From Setophaga petechia (lineage: Eukaryota; Chordata; Aves; Passeriformes; Parulidae), in assembly GCA_024362935.1 (NCBI GenBank), contig JANCRA010000007.1:8620503-8684502 (forward strand): a stretch of 64,000 nucleotides of DNA. Reading direction: 5' to 3'. Below, in pieces: positions 54,356-64,000 of the stretch. The position numbers were made by a program, and so were the translations under genes. Below the pieces are notes generated by a model. It made no database searches. It worked only from the letters and a program-made list of their open reading frames with translations, and had not been told where the DNA came from. Numbering within the stretch: position 1 is the first letter of the stretch; each line of letters begins with the position of its first letter.

Positions 54356-56936
54356 TTAATCATTTAAAAAGTAACTTTCCCAAATGTTAACAAGCTACCT
54401 AGTAAAAGCAAAAGAGGAGCCTTTAAGCATCTAATATGAACAAAGAGCTGTATTTACACCAGCCTGAAAAAAAAAAAAAAGTGTAAAAATTGGCTAACTT
54501 TTGGAAATAAACAATATGCTCATCATCACTTGGATTAAAAAGATGTTTCTTTTCCATGATGCAATTTCTACATATTTTAAGAACTTCCAGTAAAGGATCT
54601 GGTATTAAAAACCATAGGGAACACAACCCAACAAATTATCAAACAGAAGTTTGTTCCTGGAGATGATTCACACTTCTTCCTTTCCATTGTCCCTTTCCTA
54701 ATAGGGCAAGTCAAAGCTTCACTCCCAAAAGACAGACACAAACAAATGGTGGGGAGGGTGGGAGAAGTTAAGAAATAAAATCAAGTTTGGCTTGTAATCA
54801 GCAGCATAGCTGACTGAATTTCTGGGAACCAGGTACAGATCTGGCTTCATGATGCTTTCCCTGGCAGATCTGCTTAGTGCTTGAGGTCCTTGTAAGTCAA
54901 GAGATGAGACAAATACTTGTAAAGCACAGAGAGGAAACTGACAGAAACTGACAAAATGTTTACCAAACACTTCGGTATTCTCACAGAAAGAACTGCTATG
55001 TTTGCTTCTTGCTTCCTAATAAACAGTTTTTCACTAACAGCAAGCCAGACAGTTCAGATTTTCATAAAAGCCACTTATCTCCAAGTCCAATATAAACTTT
55101 GCACCACAACAAGGACAACTATTTGATACAAACCCTCCTCAAACCACCACCTGCAGAATGTGTATTCTAGACAGGGCATACAGTAATCTCACATCAAAAA
55201 CCAGGCAGTACTCTGCTTGTATTTACTCACTATGCTTCATCATTCATATACTTTTTACTACTTTATTCTTCCTAAAAAGGTAAGAAATAAAATTTGAAAA
55301 AGGAGCAAAGAAAAATCTTACATTTTGACAGTGGCTACTACTGGGTCACACAGCCTATAGAATATTTGTTTTCTGCTTGGGAGCTTTGTTTATCCCTTCA
55401 TGTTTCCTACCTCAGGCAGTAGAAGAAAGGACTGTGTGAGGGATGAGATAATGGAAATTTATTTGGCTATTAGAGGAAAAAGTTAAGGCAACCTTCATCT
55501 TCTTACAGAACTCTAACTTTTGACCCTTCTCTACCACTTCTTACACAGAAATACCCATGTGGTTTTGGTTTTCAGACACTTTTGATGAGCACATCTTTAT
55601 AAATAGTTGTTGCTGCTCTGTTTCTCCAAATTCCTTTCTCTTTACTGCATTACATAATGAGATTTTTCTACTAGCTCTAAAGTATTAACTGATTAAAGAT
55701 TAACTCACCCCCAGGAGAGACCATCTCAATTAAAAAAATTCCAATCATTGTAGTCACCAAGTCAAACCGCAGCTCTTCAGTGACCAACCCAACTCACCAG
55801 CTGCTGCTCTCCTGCTCGCTCCCACAGCCTCCCTTCCACTGCTGCAAGGAGGAAGGCAGGTCCCTGACAGGGGATGCTCATGCAGGGAGCACCCAAAGCT
55901 TCCAGTAAGTGACCAGAACGCCTTGTTTGTGACATGCCAGGTAAAACATTTGTCAAGGGTTTCTTCTGGAAATGTACACAAATACGTGAGTTACCCTGTT
56001 AGTGTAACATTAAATGTTTACAAAACAATAGTTCCAAAGGGAAAAGCGCCCTCTTGAAACCACCACCGTCTCTCCTTGTTGATCCAGACACACCCAGAGA
56101 TTTGACAGTGTAAGGCCTGAAACTCACCTCGGTTCTCACGGGCTCCTCAGACCAGACAGCTGGGAACACCCCGGGGGAATGACCCCGCTCAGCAGCATCC
56201 TCAACTGGTTCAAACCCACTCATGTGCTCTTTAGCAACAAAACCAGCAATTACTACTCCTGTTTTGTCAAAAGCTGCCTACGTAACTTCCACTGAGAGCA
56301 GATAATTCAAAACATACTGGGACAAAATATGTAGCCTCAAGGAAAGAAAAAAACCTTCAAAAAAACCCCAAACAGCGGAGCCAAGGGCCGAGCCGGTCCC
56401 ACGGCCGCTGTCAGCCCTGCGGATCCATCCCCGCTGCTCCGGCCGGGACGCCGGGCTCCGGCAGCTCCCTGCGCGCCGGGCTGTTCCTCGAAAGCCGAGA
56501 GCCCGCAGCGCCTGCCCGGGCGGGACGTCCCCTTCTCACCGACGGACGGAACTCCGAGGGACCAGGATCCTCCGAGCCCCAGCGGGGCCGGGCAGCGGCA
56601 GCACCCGCGGCGCCGGGGCCGGCCCGCCCCAAGCGGCATCTGGCTATCCGGGCTGGGCCCGGGGCGCTCGGCTCTGCTCCGTGGCCACAGGGAGCCGCTT
56701 CCCCGGCCCGAGACGCCACGGCAGCGCCCGGAGCAGGGACCGGTCCACGGGGCTCCCGCCGACCCAGGCCCGCGTCCAGCGCCCGGGGAAGCGGCTGACA
56801 GGACGGGGCTCCCGTTCCGGAGGGGAAGGGGGAGCCGGGACACGGCACGGCGGGGACCGGGGCCCCTCTCGCCGCTCCCGGCGGCCGCCGCCACCGCCCC
56901 GCGCCCCCCGGGCACCGCCGCCGCTCCCGCCCTCAC

Positions 56937-57138
56937 CTTGGAGCATGGCCTCCAGTTTCTTCCTGTCCACCCGGAATCGCTCCTCGCCCCACTCGGGGCT
57001 GTGCAGGGGCCGGGGCGGCCCGGCCGAGTCCTCCTCGGAGCCGGGCGCGGGCGAGTCGGCGCTGCGCTCGCTGTTGGAGCCTGGGTCGGAGAGCGGCTGG
57101 GGCAGGTACCCGCTCAGCGGGTCGCGCTGCGCCGCCAT
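56937..57138 (-). CDS. BICC1: BICC1 coding exon 1 (start codon to phase-1 donor)
   Basis: This exon encodes the N-terminus of Bicaudal-C homolog 1, a cytoplasmic KH/SAM RNA-binding protein that controls translation and stability of target mRNAs and is linked to left-right patterning and kidney tubule cysts. The exon gives 67 codons plus one base. It opens MAAQRDPLSGYLPQ, carries the family-typical DPGSNSERS and DSPAPGSEED stretches, and ends in HSPEW...EERFRVDRKKLEAMLQ, which I recognise from vertebrate BICC1. The start is the minus-strand ATG at 57138 in a GCC-ATG-G context. The frame stays open for another 123 codons upstream, so the start rests on homology, not on an upstream stop. The donor is G|GTGAGG (GT at 56936-56935), leaving phase 1, which fits exon 2. 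The segment before HSPEW differs somewhat from the mammalian version I remember. The acidic, serine-rich N-terminus is expected to be disordered. Confidence 0.95.
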
Positions 57139-57370
57139 GGCGCTGCCCGGCAGCCGCCGCGCCGGGCCCCACTCGGCCGCCTCGCCGCGGGACGCTATCT
57201 GCCCCCAGAGCCGCCCGGCCGGCGCATCCCAGCCGCCGCCGCACCGAGCCCCGGCGCCGCCCGCCCCTGCCCGCGGCTCCCCGCCGAGTGAGCGCGGCCC
57301 CGGCCCGGCGGCGTCCGCGGCTCGGCGGCGCCCCCAGCCCGCCCGCAGCCCGCACAGCATCCCCACCTCC

Positions 57371-57385
57371 ATTGGGCCGCCGCCC
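57371..57385 (-). promoter_or_regulatory. CCAAT box next to a GC box
   Basis: On the plus strand this reads ATTGG (57371-57375) followed by CCGCCC (57380-57385). On the gene strand it is therefore GGGCGG then CCAAT, in the usual order for an NF-Y/Sp1 core promoter, about 235 nt upstream of the BICC1 ATG. The motifs are seen directly; binding is inferred. Confidence 0.5.
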
Positions 57386-57397
57386 GCCGGGGAGGGG

Positions 57398-57413
57398 CCG
57401 GGGATATCCCCGG
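57398..57413. repeat. 16-bp perfect palindrome in the promoter
   Basis: CCGGGGATATCCCCGG is self-complementary with no spacer. It lies about 260 nt upstream of the BICC1 start codon, adjacent to the CCAAT/GC-box cluster. It could be a dimeric transcription-factor site or simply GC-island sequence. Confidence 0.7.
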
Positions 57414-57542
57414 CGGGAGGGGGCAGCGCCGCGGCCCCGCAGGAGGGCGGGGAGGGCGGAGGGAGGGCAGGGGAGGAGAGGGGAGATGCCACCGCCCCCA
57501 GCGGCACCGCCCCCGCCTGCGGGCACGGGGCCGGGGTCTGTG

Positions 57543-57606
57543 CCAGCCGGGATCACCCTGCCAGCCGGGATCGCCCTGCCAGCCGGGATCGCCCTGCCAG
57601 CCGGCG
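57543..57606. repeat. 18-bp tandem repeat in CpG island (3.5 copies)
   Basis: The unit CCAGCCGGGATCGCCCTG occurs at 57543, 57561 and 57579, with a partial fourth copy at 57597. The copies are identical except for one A/G difference in the first. Because 18 is a multiple of three, every frame through it gives a repeated hexapeptide. This explains part of the long false open frames here. Confidence 0.9.
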
Positions 57607-57899
57607 ACCCCCGGCCCTGGGAGCGGGTTGGCAAGTGACCGTGCGGTGCCGGGCGACACACAGGCCAGGCGGGTGGCGGTCCTGAGCCGCACCGTGCCCA
57701 GAGCCGATCCCGAATCGCGCCCGTGAGGGCGGTAGGGACCAGCTGGCCGCTTGTCCTGCAGTGGTGCCGCGGCTGGCACATCCCCTCCCGCCGGGCAGGG
57801 CCCCGAAACACCGCTCGGGCGTCTCGCTGCACGAACCATCGTGACGGAGAAGTGCCTTGTGCTGGTGCACCTGAAGAGACGGGGTTACACATCCCTCAC

Positions 57900-60800
57900 C
57901 TTCCAACAGAACTGCGCTTACCCACGCCCAGAATCCCAGCTGGATGTACTCCGGCACAGTTCATACTGCTTTGCAAGCAGTTTGAGCCCACAAGCACGCA
58001 GTGGTGGAGAGGAAACATCGGCATGAGCTGCCACACCGGCCTGGTGGCCAGGGTGGCATTTTGCTGTTTCCTCAGCCAGACACTGCCCGGGAGGCCCATC
58101 ACTGCCCAAGTGTGACTGTCCAAATCACCTGGACAAAGAGTGAAGCACGGACACCCCACTCTCTTTGGGTCTGCTTTGTTTCTACTGAATCAGAGAAATC
58201 CTTTCTGACACAAATAGTTACATACCACTCACTCCAACAAGAGCTTTCTGCTTCAGTTGATCGCTGTTTTCTGCTGCTCTCCAGTCTGCTAGATAGAAGA
58301 TGATCCAGCAGCAGTGGGTCTGGAATCCCACAAGGTATCCTACACTGCTGTAGATGTCTGTCTCCTCCAGATCTGCAGCATCTATGCTTTTCTGGTGGCC
58401 AAACCAGGTTACTGGGTGCACTCTGGATGCCAACACAAAAATTACAGATGATGTGATAGCGAACTCACCTCGTTGATAACATCAGCCTGAAGGACCATGC
58501 TAACATTTGTGAGATCTGCTGGTACCCCAGGTAGATCCGGGGACCTGCACTGTGCCCAGTCTCAACATGCACTTGTTTTTACAAAGTTCCAGTTTGGGCT
58601 TACTGAGTCTTCATATATTTCCCAGTTAGTTCCATGACAGTATGAATTCTACAACACCCAGGATTCCAGTTGTGCATTACATGCGTGGAGTGAGGCATTC
58701 TCAGCCTCTGTGGATGCTAGCCAGCAGCTTGCAGGTAACCACACACTGCTCACAAGGTCCTCTGATACTTCCCATGGCCCCAGGAGATAAAGTGTCTGAA
58801 CTCAAAAACACTAGAACAAAATACGAATGTAGGTCTTGAAAACAGCGCAATCTCCCTTTCTCTTAATATTTTCTTGTAGTGTGATCTCACTATAGATGTG
58901 TGGGCAGTCTAAGGAAAGACTGAAAGTCTTTTCCTTCCCACTTGAGAAGTTTACAGTCATCAAGCACTTTTATTTTTTTCCTGGTAGATGGGAAAGTGAA
59001 CATTGTCCTTATCATAACAACTTGAAATTCAGCTAAGTGTGCTGCCTCGCCCCAGAACAACACCAGCTGGAGTTGTGTGTCTTCTGGATGCCAGGACCTG
59101 TCAGTTGCATAATCCAAATATTCACAAGTGATGAGTGTTGACAGCACCAGTTACAATCCACAGCAGCTACAGGTGCTTAGCTCCTCTGAGCAAAACAATT
59201 ATTTGGGTATTTTCCACTCATAAATTAGTGAGATTTACAGTCAGAGATTCTCAGTGTAGGAGGTCCCTTTCCTTGTGTTTTATCCATTCCTGCAATACAG
59301 CCACAGAAACCTTCTTTCTCATCAGTTAGATGAACCCAAAATTAATCTTTTTTTCAGCAGCCATAAAAATAATATAATCAATCAAAGACCTCTTAAAAAT
59401 AATTTTGTCCGCAGTTTAGTTTTTATTCGCTGAAAAGAACCCTTTCTTAATGTGCTTTTAGATTAAAAAATAAGAAGTAAACTCTTTGATTTCCTACTGA
59501 AATCCATATAAATGCTTTTAAAAGGATACAGCCATTAGGCATTATTATTGGTAGTTAAATTCAATACTCTACCACTTCAATTGAATAAATGACATTTTAT
59601 TTTCCTAGTATATTGCAGGGGAAGAATAAAATGCCTGTTACACAGAAAACTTGAACTAAGTAGAAAAACACATTTTTAATGGCTACATACTATTACATGT
59701 GGATAAAGTTGGGGAAATGGGTGGAAGTTGGCAGATACAAAATCAAATGGCTAGAAAGAACATCAACTGAAGTTGACTTTGGCATATATAATTTATGTTG
59801 GACATTTTTTCTGGGGCCAATAGCTTGATCAAAGACAAGAATAACAGGATCTTTCTCATTCTGGTGTACCATGTCTATTTTGCTACATTCTCTGCCTTAT
59901 TTTTCATCCTGGTCTCTTTCCCTCACCTCACACACACACACATAAAATATCTGCAAATCTCAGAAAAAGCATCACTGAATAGGAGAATGTTTTGTTATCA
60001 CACTCAGGCCCACATTCATTGGGTGAAATCCTGGAATTTAAAGGATCTTCATGAACTGGGTGATCCACTGTAATGAGTCCCACATGTTTGGGGCTGCACA
60101 AAGTCCCCAGACCAGGAGCAGTGCAGGCTCTCTCCTGGGAATGGTGTGGCTCTGCCCTTGGCCCTGGGCATGAGAAATGAGGGTCACCATGCAGGGAGCA
60201 GCACTGGGTGTGCTCAGCTCCAGTGCATGGGGCTGATGGCTGGGTGTGTCTGCCCAGGAGGGAGAAGTGAAATACAAACAGAGAGTCAGGCAGTGCAACT
60301 TACCCTTAATGCAGCACAGCCTGTATTGCAGAGCTTGCATTTATTTATTGTTCTTGATCTCAAATTTCCCTACTTCACAGCACCAGGATGAAGCAAAGTG
60401 CTCTTTTCTGTAGTTCCCTGAGGTGGGTGCAGAAAGGGCAGTTTGGAAAGCTGCAAAGTGAGGGTGGGGAAAGAGAAGGTGGCACACAGATTCTATCATC
60501 ATCTGTAGCATCTAGAAATGCCTTTCTAGAAGGAGTGAGGAGTGCTAAAGTTTGGGTTTGTTATTTGGGAGAGGTTATTGCTAGTGAAAATTAATGCTGG
60601 TGGTGTTCTGAAAGGCTTTACTGGACTCAGTATTTTACAGAAGTCTATAATATTTTGTCTTTTCATGATGCTATACCATATTCCCCAAACAAGTCCCATT
60701 AACTTAAATTTCTCTGAATAATATAATGTGTCCTACTGCATTCTAAAGTACTGTGCACCTACCAGGAAATAAATAAAACATCTTCCACAGTCATTACAAA

Positions 60801-60900
60801 AACTTTTCCATCCCTAGAAATTCCCCAGATAAATTCTTTTTCTAACTGAAAGGGCAGAGAGATTCTGAATCATCTTTTTAGTGATACAGAATTATGTACC
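57900..60900. other. Upstream region of BICC1, no gene recognised
   Basis: To the right of the CpG island GC content falls in steps. No exon of the upstream mammalian neighbour TFAM or any other gene was recognised on either strand. A donor-like GAG|GTGAGT is present on the gene strand with its exon end at 58469. Two minus-strand open frames (58218-58436, 58890-59147) have no recognised relatives. The stretch may hold distal promoter elements. Confidence 0.6.
59929..59942. repeat. (AC)7 microsatellite
   Basis: A short dinucleotide run of alternating C and A lies in the upstream region. Confidence 0.75.
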
Positions 60901-60919
60901 ATGTACCAGAACCATAAAA

Positions 60920-62240
60920 CAAAAAGATTGAAAGAGATAACAAAAAATGTTATCTCGTTCATCTCCTAAGTATGCTGAGTTAATTTCTGATAGATATTTG
61001 TTTATTCACTCCTTTACAATTTCTCATTATTAGGTCTTCATGACCTATCCAGGAAATTCCTGTGTTTCACTTACCATCAAGAACTATTTTCTCCCTTTAA
61101 TAAGTAACTTGGATTATTCTTCCTACCACCTAAAGCTGTTAGTTTTTGTCCTGTCCGCCATGGACACATTGAATGAATTATTTATTCTTTCTATCAGACT
61201 TTGGTGCTTATAAATACATTTGTCAAGCTTTGATTAATCTTTATGAGTTACCTTCATTAAGCTAGATACTCCTAAGTCTTTCAGCTCATTCTCAGAGTCG
61301 TGTTTTGTGTTGGTCTGCAACAAACTCTTTCCATAGTGAGCTACATCCTTCTTGAAATACAAGCACAAAACTGCAGGGAGTACCCCAGCTGAGGCCTGAG
61401 CAGTGCTGGACAGAATTTACCAGCTGCCTCACAACCTGTACTCCTGAATATTCATTTTTATCCAGTGCTTATCCTGTCTGCATGGCATTGCTGGCTTGTG
61501 TTGATGAAGTGTAACCCCCAGGTTCTTTTCTGAAAATACCATTGTCCAGCTAATTGTTCTTTGGCGCATTTTGGTGCAGCATTTGAGGTCTTCTGGTCTT
61601 GTCCCAAATGAATTTGATCCTGGTTTTTCTTAAAGATTGTGTTCCTGGTTTTTGCCATCTATTTGCACAAATGCTGTACTTCTGCAGCTTCAGTTTTCAT
61701 GCCCCTCAGAGCATCCTTTCAGTTTTCTCACAGAACCATCAGTGAAACACAGAGCACGGTGGGCCCAGGATAGAATATCTGTCTGTTTTGATACATCCTT
61801 CCATCCTAATGGTCACAACAGTCCTGTGTGGGGATGCTTATTGCACATTTTGTGTCATTGACAACTTTTGCTGGTTTTTATGGGAATGTTACAGGAAATA
61901 GGATTTAAACTCTGCTGAAGTCCTGAGTTGTGGCTGCTGCTGGAGACATTCCCAGTTTGGTGCAGTAGCACATTAATCTAGCTGGATTTATTCTTGTCAC
62001 AGCTATACTTGCTGTGTGTGACTCTTGTTATTAGGTTACCTATTCCAGTTACCTGTTCCAATTACTTGTTTTACTGCAGAATATTTCTGGGAGAAGAAGT
62101 TAAACTGACTAGTCTAGAATTTATTGGTTTTTTCCTGCCTTTTTTACAGACAGTCACCATATTTGACCTTTTTCTCTTTTCTGGTACCTCACCCACCACC
62201 GAAGGATTTTAGAGAGAGTCATTAATGGTTGTGAGAATGA
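60920..62240 (-). mobile_element. Ancient CR1/L3-type LINE remnant, antisense, about 1.3 kb
   Basis: The plus strand shows degraded but collinear CR1 landmarks in antisense order. They are: GTTCATCTCCTAAG near 60958; TGTTAGTTTTTGTCCTGTCC with ATGGACACATTGA near 61140-61175; CTAAGTCTTTCAGCTCATTC near 61273; CACATCCTTCTTGAAAT-like sequence near 61344; CCCAGCTGAGGCCTGAGCAG near 61385; and AGTTAAACTGACTAGTC near 62098 before a Lys/pyrimidine-rich segment and CACCACCGAAGG. Divergence is much higher than in the other CR1 copies, suggesting an old insertion. The reading frames are destroyed. Confidence 0.65.
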
Positions 62241-63720
62241 GCAGAGAAATAAATACAGCCTTGGTGAACCTTGCAGAAAACCATTGGATCTCAGCTTAAA
62301 AGTCTGACAGATCACACATGAGGTGTTAACATTTGGTAACATTCAATGTGGTATATAACCTTATATATACACTGTTATTTATTAGAGCCATGCAGTTTTA
62401 AACATCTTAATCTCTGGAAGATTTTTCAACAGATGGATTATGTGAACCTTGTCTTTTCAGAAATGTTAGGAGAATTGGAAACAAATGTACAAGGCTCCAA
62501 AGTCCAGGAATTTTCACTCTTGGAAATGGCACTGGCTCTTTCTGGCTCTCAGAAGCAAAGCCATAGTTCACATTCTAAGTCTAATTAGAAAACACTATAA
62601 CAATGAATTTAAATATTGCCAATTAGAAAACCAAAACTGATATTGCCTAATTTGTAAGGAGAGTAACTAATGAAGAAGAGCATGAATTAGAATTGAATAT
62701 GGCACTCTAAAGAACCAAAAAGGATGAGAGGAATGATCCTGAACTGGCAATCTCCTTGTCATGTCTGGAAACATCCTACATTGCTGTCAAAGGAACTGCA
62801 TTATAGATCTATAAATAACGAAAAGTTGGTTTATAATCTAAATCCTGAACTTGATAACCGTGTTCTTTCCTTAATTAAAAACAAGTAAAGTTCTCTCTTG
62901 TCTTTAGAAGGCACTGGAAACAAGCTCTCCTGGATTAAGAAAAAATATTCCTGTTTTGAAACTGCCTCTTTACACTGTAATCTTCACAGGTGATTTTTAG
63001 GTGTTTTACATACTTTCTGTTCCACTCACATAAAGTGTCAAACAGGAAAAAGTGGTTTTATTTAAGAAGAGGGTATCTGAACTAAATTCTCATGTAAGTT
63101 TACAATTGGAGTTAATACTTTGATTTAAAATAAATATATACTGAATCAGTTTTTCTCTATTTCTTCCAAAACTAATGGAAATAAAATTACAGATAGGTGA
63201 AAGTGTTTTCTGGATTCAGAATGCAAATGGATCGACCTTCTTTATTAGGAATATTGTGGTTATTTTTCTTTCCTGTTACTGGGGTATGATGTAGTGTACA
63301 TCCTTCTTACCATCCTGCGTAGCTAAAATGCTGCATTAAAGTGATACATTTCAAAAAAACTATTCTTCTTTTTGTCTCAACAGATAAGATTTACTCAATT
63401 ATTATTGTAGTTACTCAGCTAAAAAAAAATCTCCTTTACACCACAGAGGTTCCTTCTGTCTCTTCAGACTTTCATATTGTATTTAATGGCTGAAGTAATT
63501 AATGTACTTCCCTTTCAGTAGTAAAGGCTGATAGCTGCTGAGATTAGCTTTGGGTATCTATCAGAAACTGAACAAAAAACGGGATTGGAGGATTTCTTGG
63601 TTTACTTTGTTTCTTTCATACAAGCTTAATATGCGGCTTCATTATTATAAAATGGTTTGCACTTGACAAGTCTGTAAAAAGCACCTGGATTTATTTAGCA
63701 CTTAGAACATGGTTGTTTTT
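62240..63720. other. AT-rich upstream sequence, nothing recognised
   Basis: This is plain AT-rich sequence between the old CR1 remnant and the GC-rich right edge. No coding signal, RNA gene, tandem array or intact mobile element was seen. Confidence 0.6.
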
Positions 63721-63724
63721 ATTT

Positions 63725-64000
63725 CTCACAGCTGCTCATCCTCGAAGGTTGGGAGGCCCCTCTCCCACAGTGCCCGGGCTCTGGGTGTACCAGGCTTTAA
63801 TTGCCTGATCAGCCCCACCTGGGCTGGGCCCTGCCACACCCTCTACCCGTGGCCCCAGGAGCTCCATTTAAACTTGGCCCAGAGCTCAGTCCTGGTTTGG
63901 GCTTCCCTGGCTCTTGGGCTCTTGCTCTGTCCGTGCCTTGGAGAGCTGGATGTTGGTTCTGGGCTGCAGGTAGGTGGTTCCCTGTCCTGCCTCTTGTTAG
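63725..64000 (+). other. GC-rich segment cut by the window edge; possible LTR or other promoter-like repeat
   Basis: The sequence becomes abruptly GC-rich. It holds CCATTTAAACTTGG (TATA-like) near 63866, a run of CTTGGGCTCTTGCTCTG type pyrimidine-rich sequence, and GGGCTGCAG|GTAGGTGG, a donor-like site near 63969. The arrangement resembles the promoter end of a retroviral-type LTR or a dispersed GC-rich repeat, but the element continues beyond the window and its family is not identified. Confidence 0.25.

Larger units (their letters stand above)
23906..56936 (-). other. BICC1 intron 1 (about 33 kb)
   Basis: This large first intron begins GTGAGG next to the CpG island and ends TTTTACAG before exon 2. 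A long first intron is usual for this gene. It contains CR1 fragments near 45606-45770 and 48815-49125, a 46-bp tandem pair at 30140-30231, a 98-bp duplication at 49593-49788, a 48-49 bp minisatellite at 53766-53956, and a 28-bp tandem pair at 54301-54355. GC-richer patches lie near 42.8-43.5 kb and 47.7-49.9 kb. No gene on either strand is supported; possible cryptic exons are listed separately. Confidence 0.88.
1..57138 (-). other. BICC1: BICC1 gene, 5' portion of the transcription unit (partial)
   Basis: The span joins the three phased exons and their GT-AG introns. Exon 1 (67 codons + 1 nt), exon 2 (47 nt) and exon 3 (70 nt) join to a continuous reading frame of 106 residues, covering the disordered N-terminus and the beginning of the KH array. 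The remaining KH repeats and the C-terminal polymerising SAM domain, known for the family, are encoded further left, outside the window. Transcription runs right to left from the CpG island. In mammals TFAM lies upstream of BICC1; I could not recognise any TFAM exon in the 6.8 kb available upstream here. Confidence 0.93.
56380..57900 (-). promoter_or_regulatory. BICC1: CpG-island promoter and 5' UTR region of BICC1
   Basis: From about 56380 to 57900 the sequence changes abruptly from AT-rich to very GC- and CpG-rich, and it surrounds coding exon 1. Such islands mark TATA-less, broadly used vertebrate promoters. Upstream of the ATG on the gene strand there are GC boxes and an inverted CCAAT motif, and I see no convincing TATA box. 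The transcription start cannot be fixed from sequence; it probably lies between the CCAAT motif (about 57371) and the ATG (57138), which would make the 5' UTR less than about 230 nt. All long open frames through the island on both strands (up to 334 codons) look like by-products of a stop-poor GC-rich composition. Confidence 0.85.

Noticed and set aside
56644..56936. Continuation of the BICC1 frame past the exon 1 donor (Gly/Arg-rich, to about 56644)
   Set aside because: It is read-through into intron 1. The GTGAGG donor and phase-1 match to exon 2 show the coding exon ends at 56937.
57139..57507. In-frame extension of 123 codons upstream of the BICC1 ATG
   Set aside because: It is Pro/Ala/Gly/Arg-rich 5' UTR and promoter composition. 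BICC1 proteins begin at MAAQ, and the CCAAT/GC-box motifs fall within the extension.
56681..57685. 334-codon plus-strand open frame through the CpG island, and minus-strand frames of 199-319 codons in other phases
   Set aside because: All six frames are unusually open here because GC-rich sequence has few stop codons. Only the frame giving the BICC1 N-terminus has family similarity and a fitting splice donor.
58890..59147. 85-codon minus-strand frame upstream of BICC1 (starting MLSTLITCEYLDY)
   Set aside because: Somewhat protein-like in composition, but without a recognised family, neighbouring exon or splice sites; length is within chance expectation.
57900..64000. 3' end of TFAM, the mammalian upstream neighbour
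   Set aside because: No HMG-box or other TFAM-like coding segment was recognised; it is probably further right.

Overview
The window is vertebrate nuclear DNA, most likely from a bird and plausibly a songbird. The evidence is long AT-rich introns, low repeat density, several truncated CR1-type LINE fragments typical of sauropsid/avian genomes, and one CpG island. The exact species cannot be read from the sequence. Bacterial or viral-type gene packing, CRISPR arrays and operons are absent, and almost all ATG-initiated open frames in the window are chance frames in introns.

One protein-coding gene is supported: the 5' part of BICC1 (Bicaudal-C homolog 1, a KH- and SAM-domain RNA-binding protein), transcribed on the minus strand. 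Three coding exons were found by matching translation, splice sites and reading phase. Exon 1 is at 56937-57138 in the CpG island, exon 2 is a 47-nt microexon at 23859-23905, and exon 3 is at 11716-11785. Their phases join without a break and give the first 106 residues of a protein that is about 970 residues long in mammals. The rest of the gene lies beyond the left edge.

Layout from the left: 1-11715 is the start of intron 3; 11786-23858 is intron 2 (about 12 kb); 23906-56936 is intron 1 (about 33 kb); 56380-57900 is the CpG-island promoter, 5' UTR and exon 1; 57900-64000 is upstream sequence with no recognisable gene, including a diverged CR1 LINE of about 1.3 kb and a GC-rich segment cut off by the right edge.

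The most unusual structures outside the gene are three fold-back inverted repeats within 3.8 kb of intron 2 (arms of 41, 20 and 30 bp, near-perfect or perfect, with spacers of only 5-7 nt). Others are a 4-copy 48-49 bp minisatellite, a duplicated 98-bp block, a pair of related 130-145 bp segments about 4.4 kb apart, and a few cryptic-exon or alternative-donor candidates on the gene strand. I see no convincing evidence of an undescribed biological system; the fold-back cluster and the candidate 81-nt premature-stop exon in intron 1 most deserve a check.
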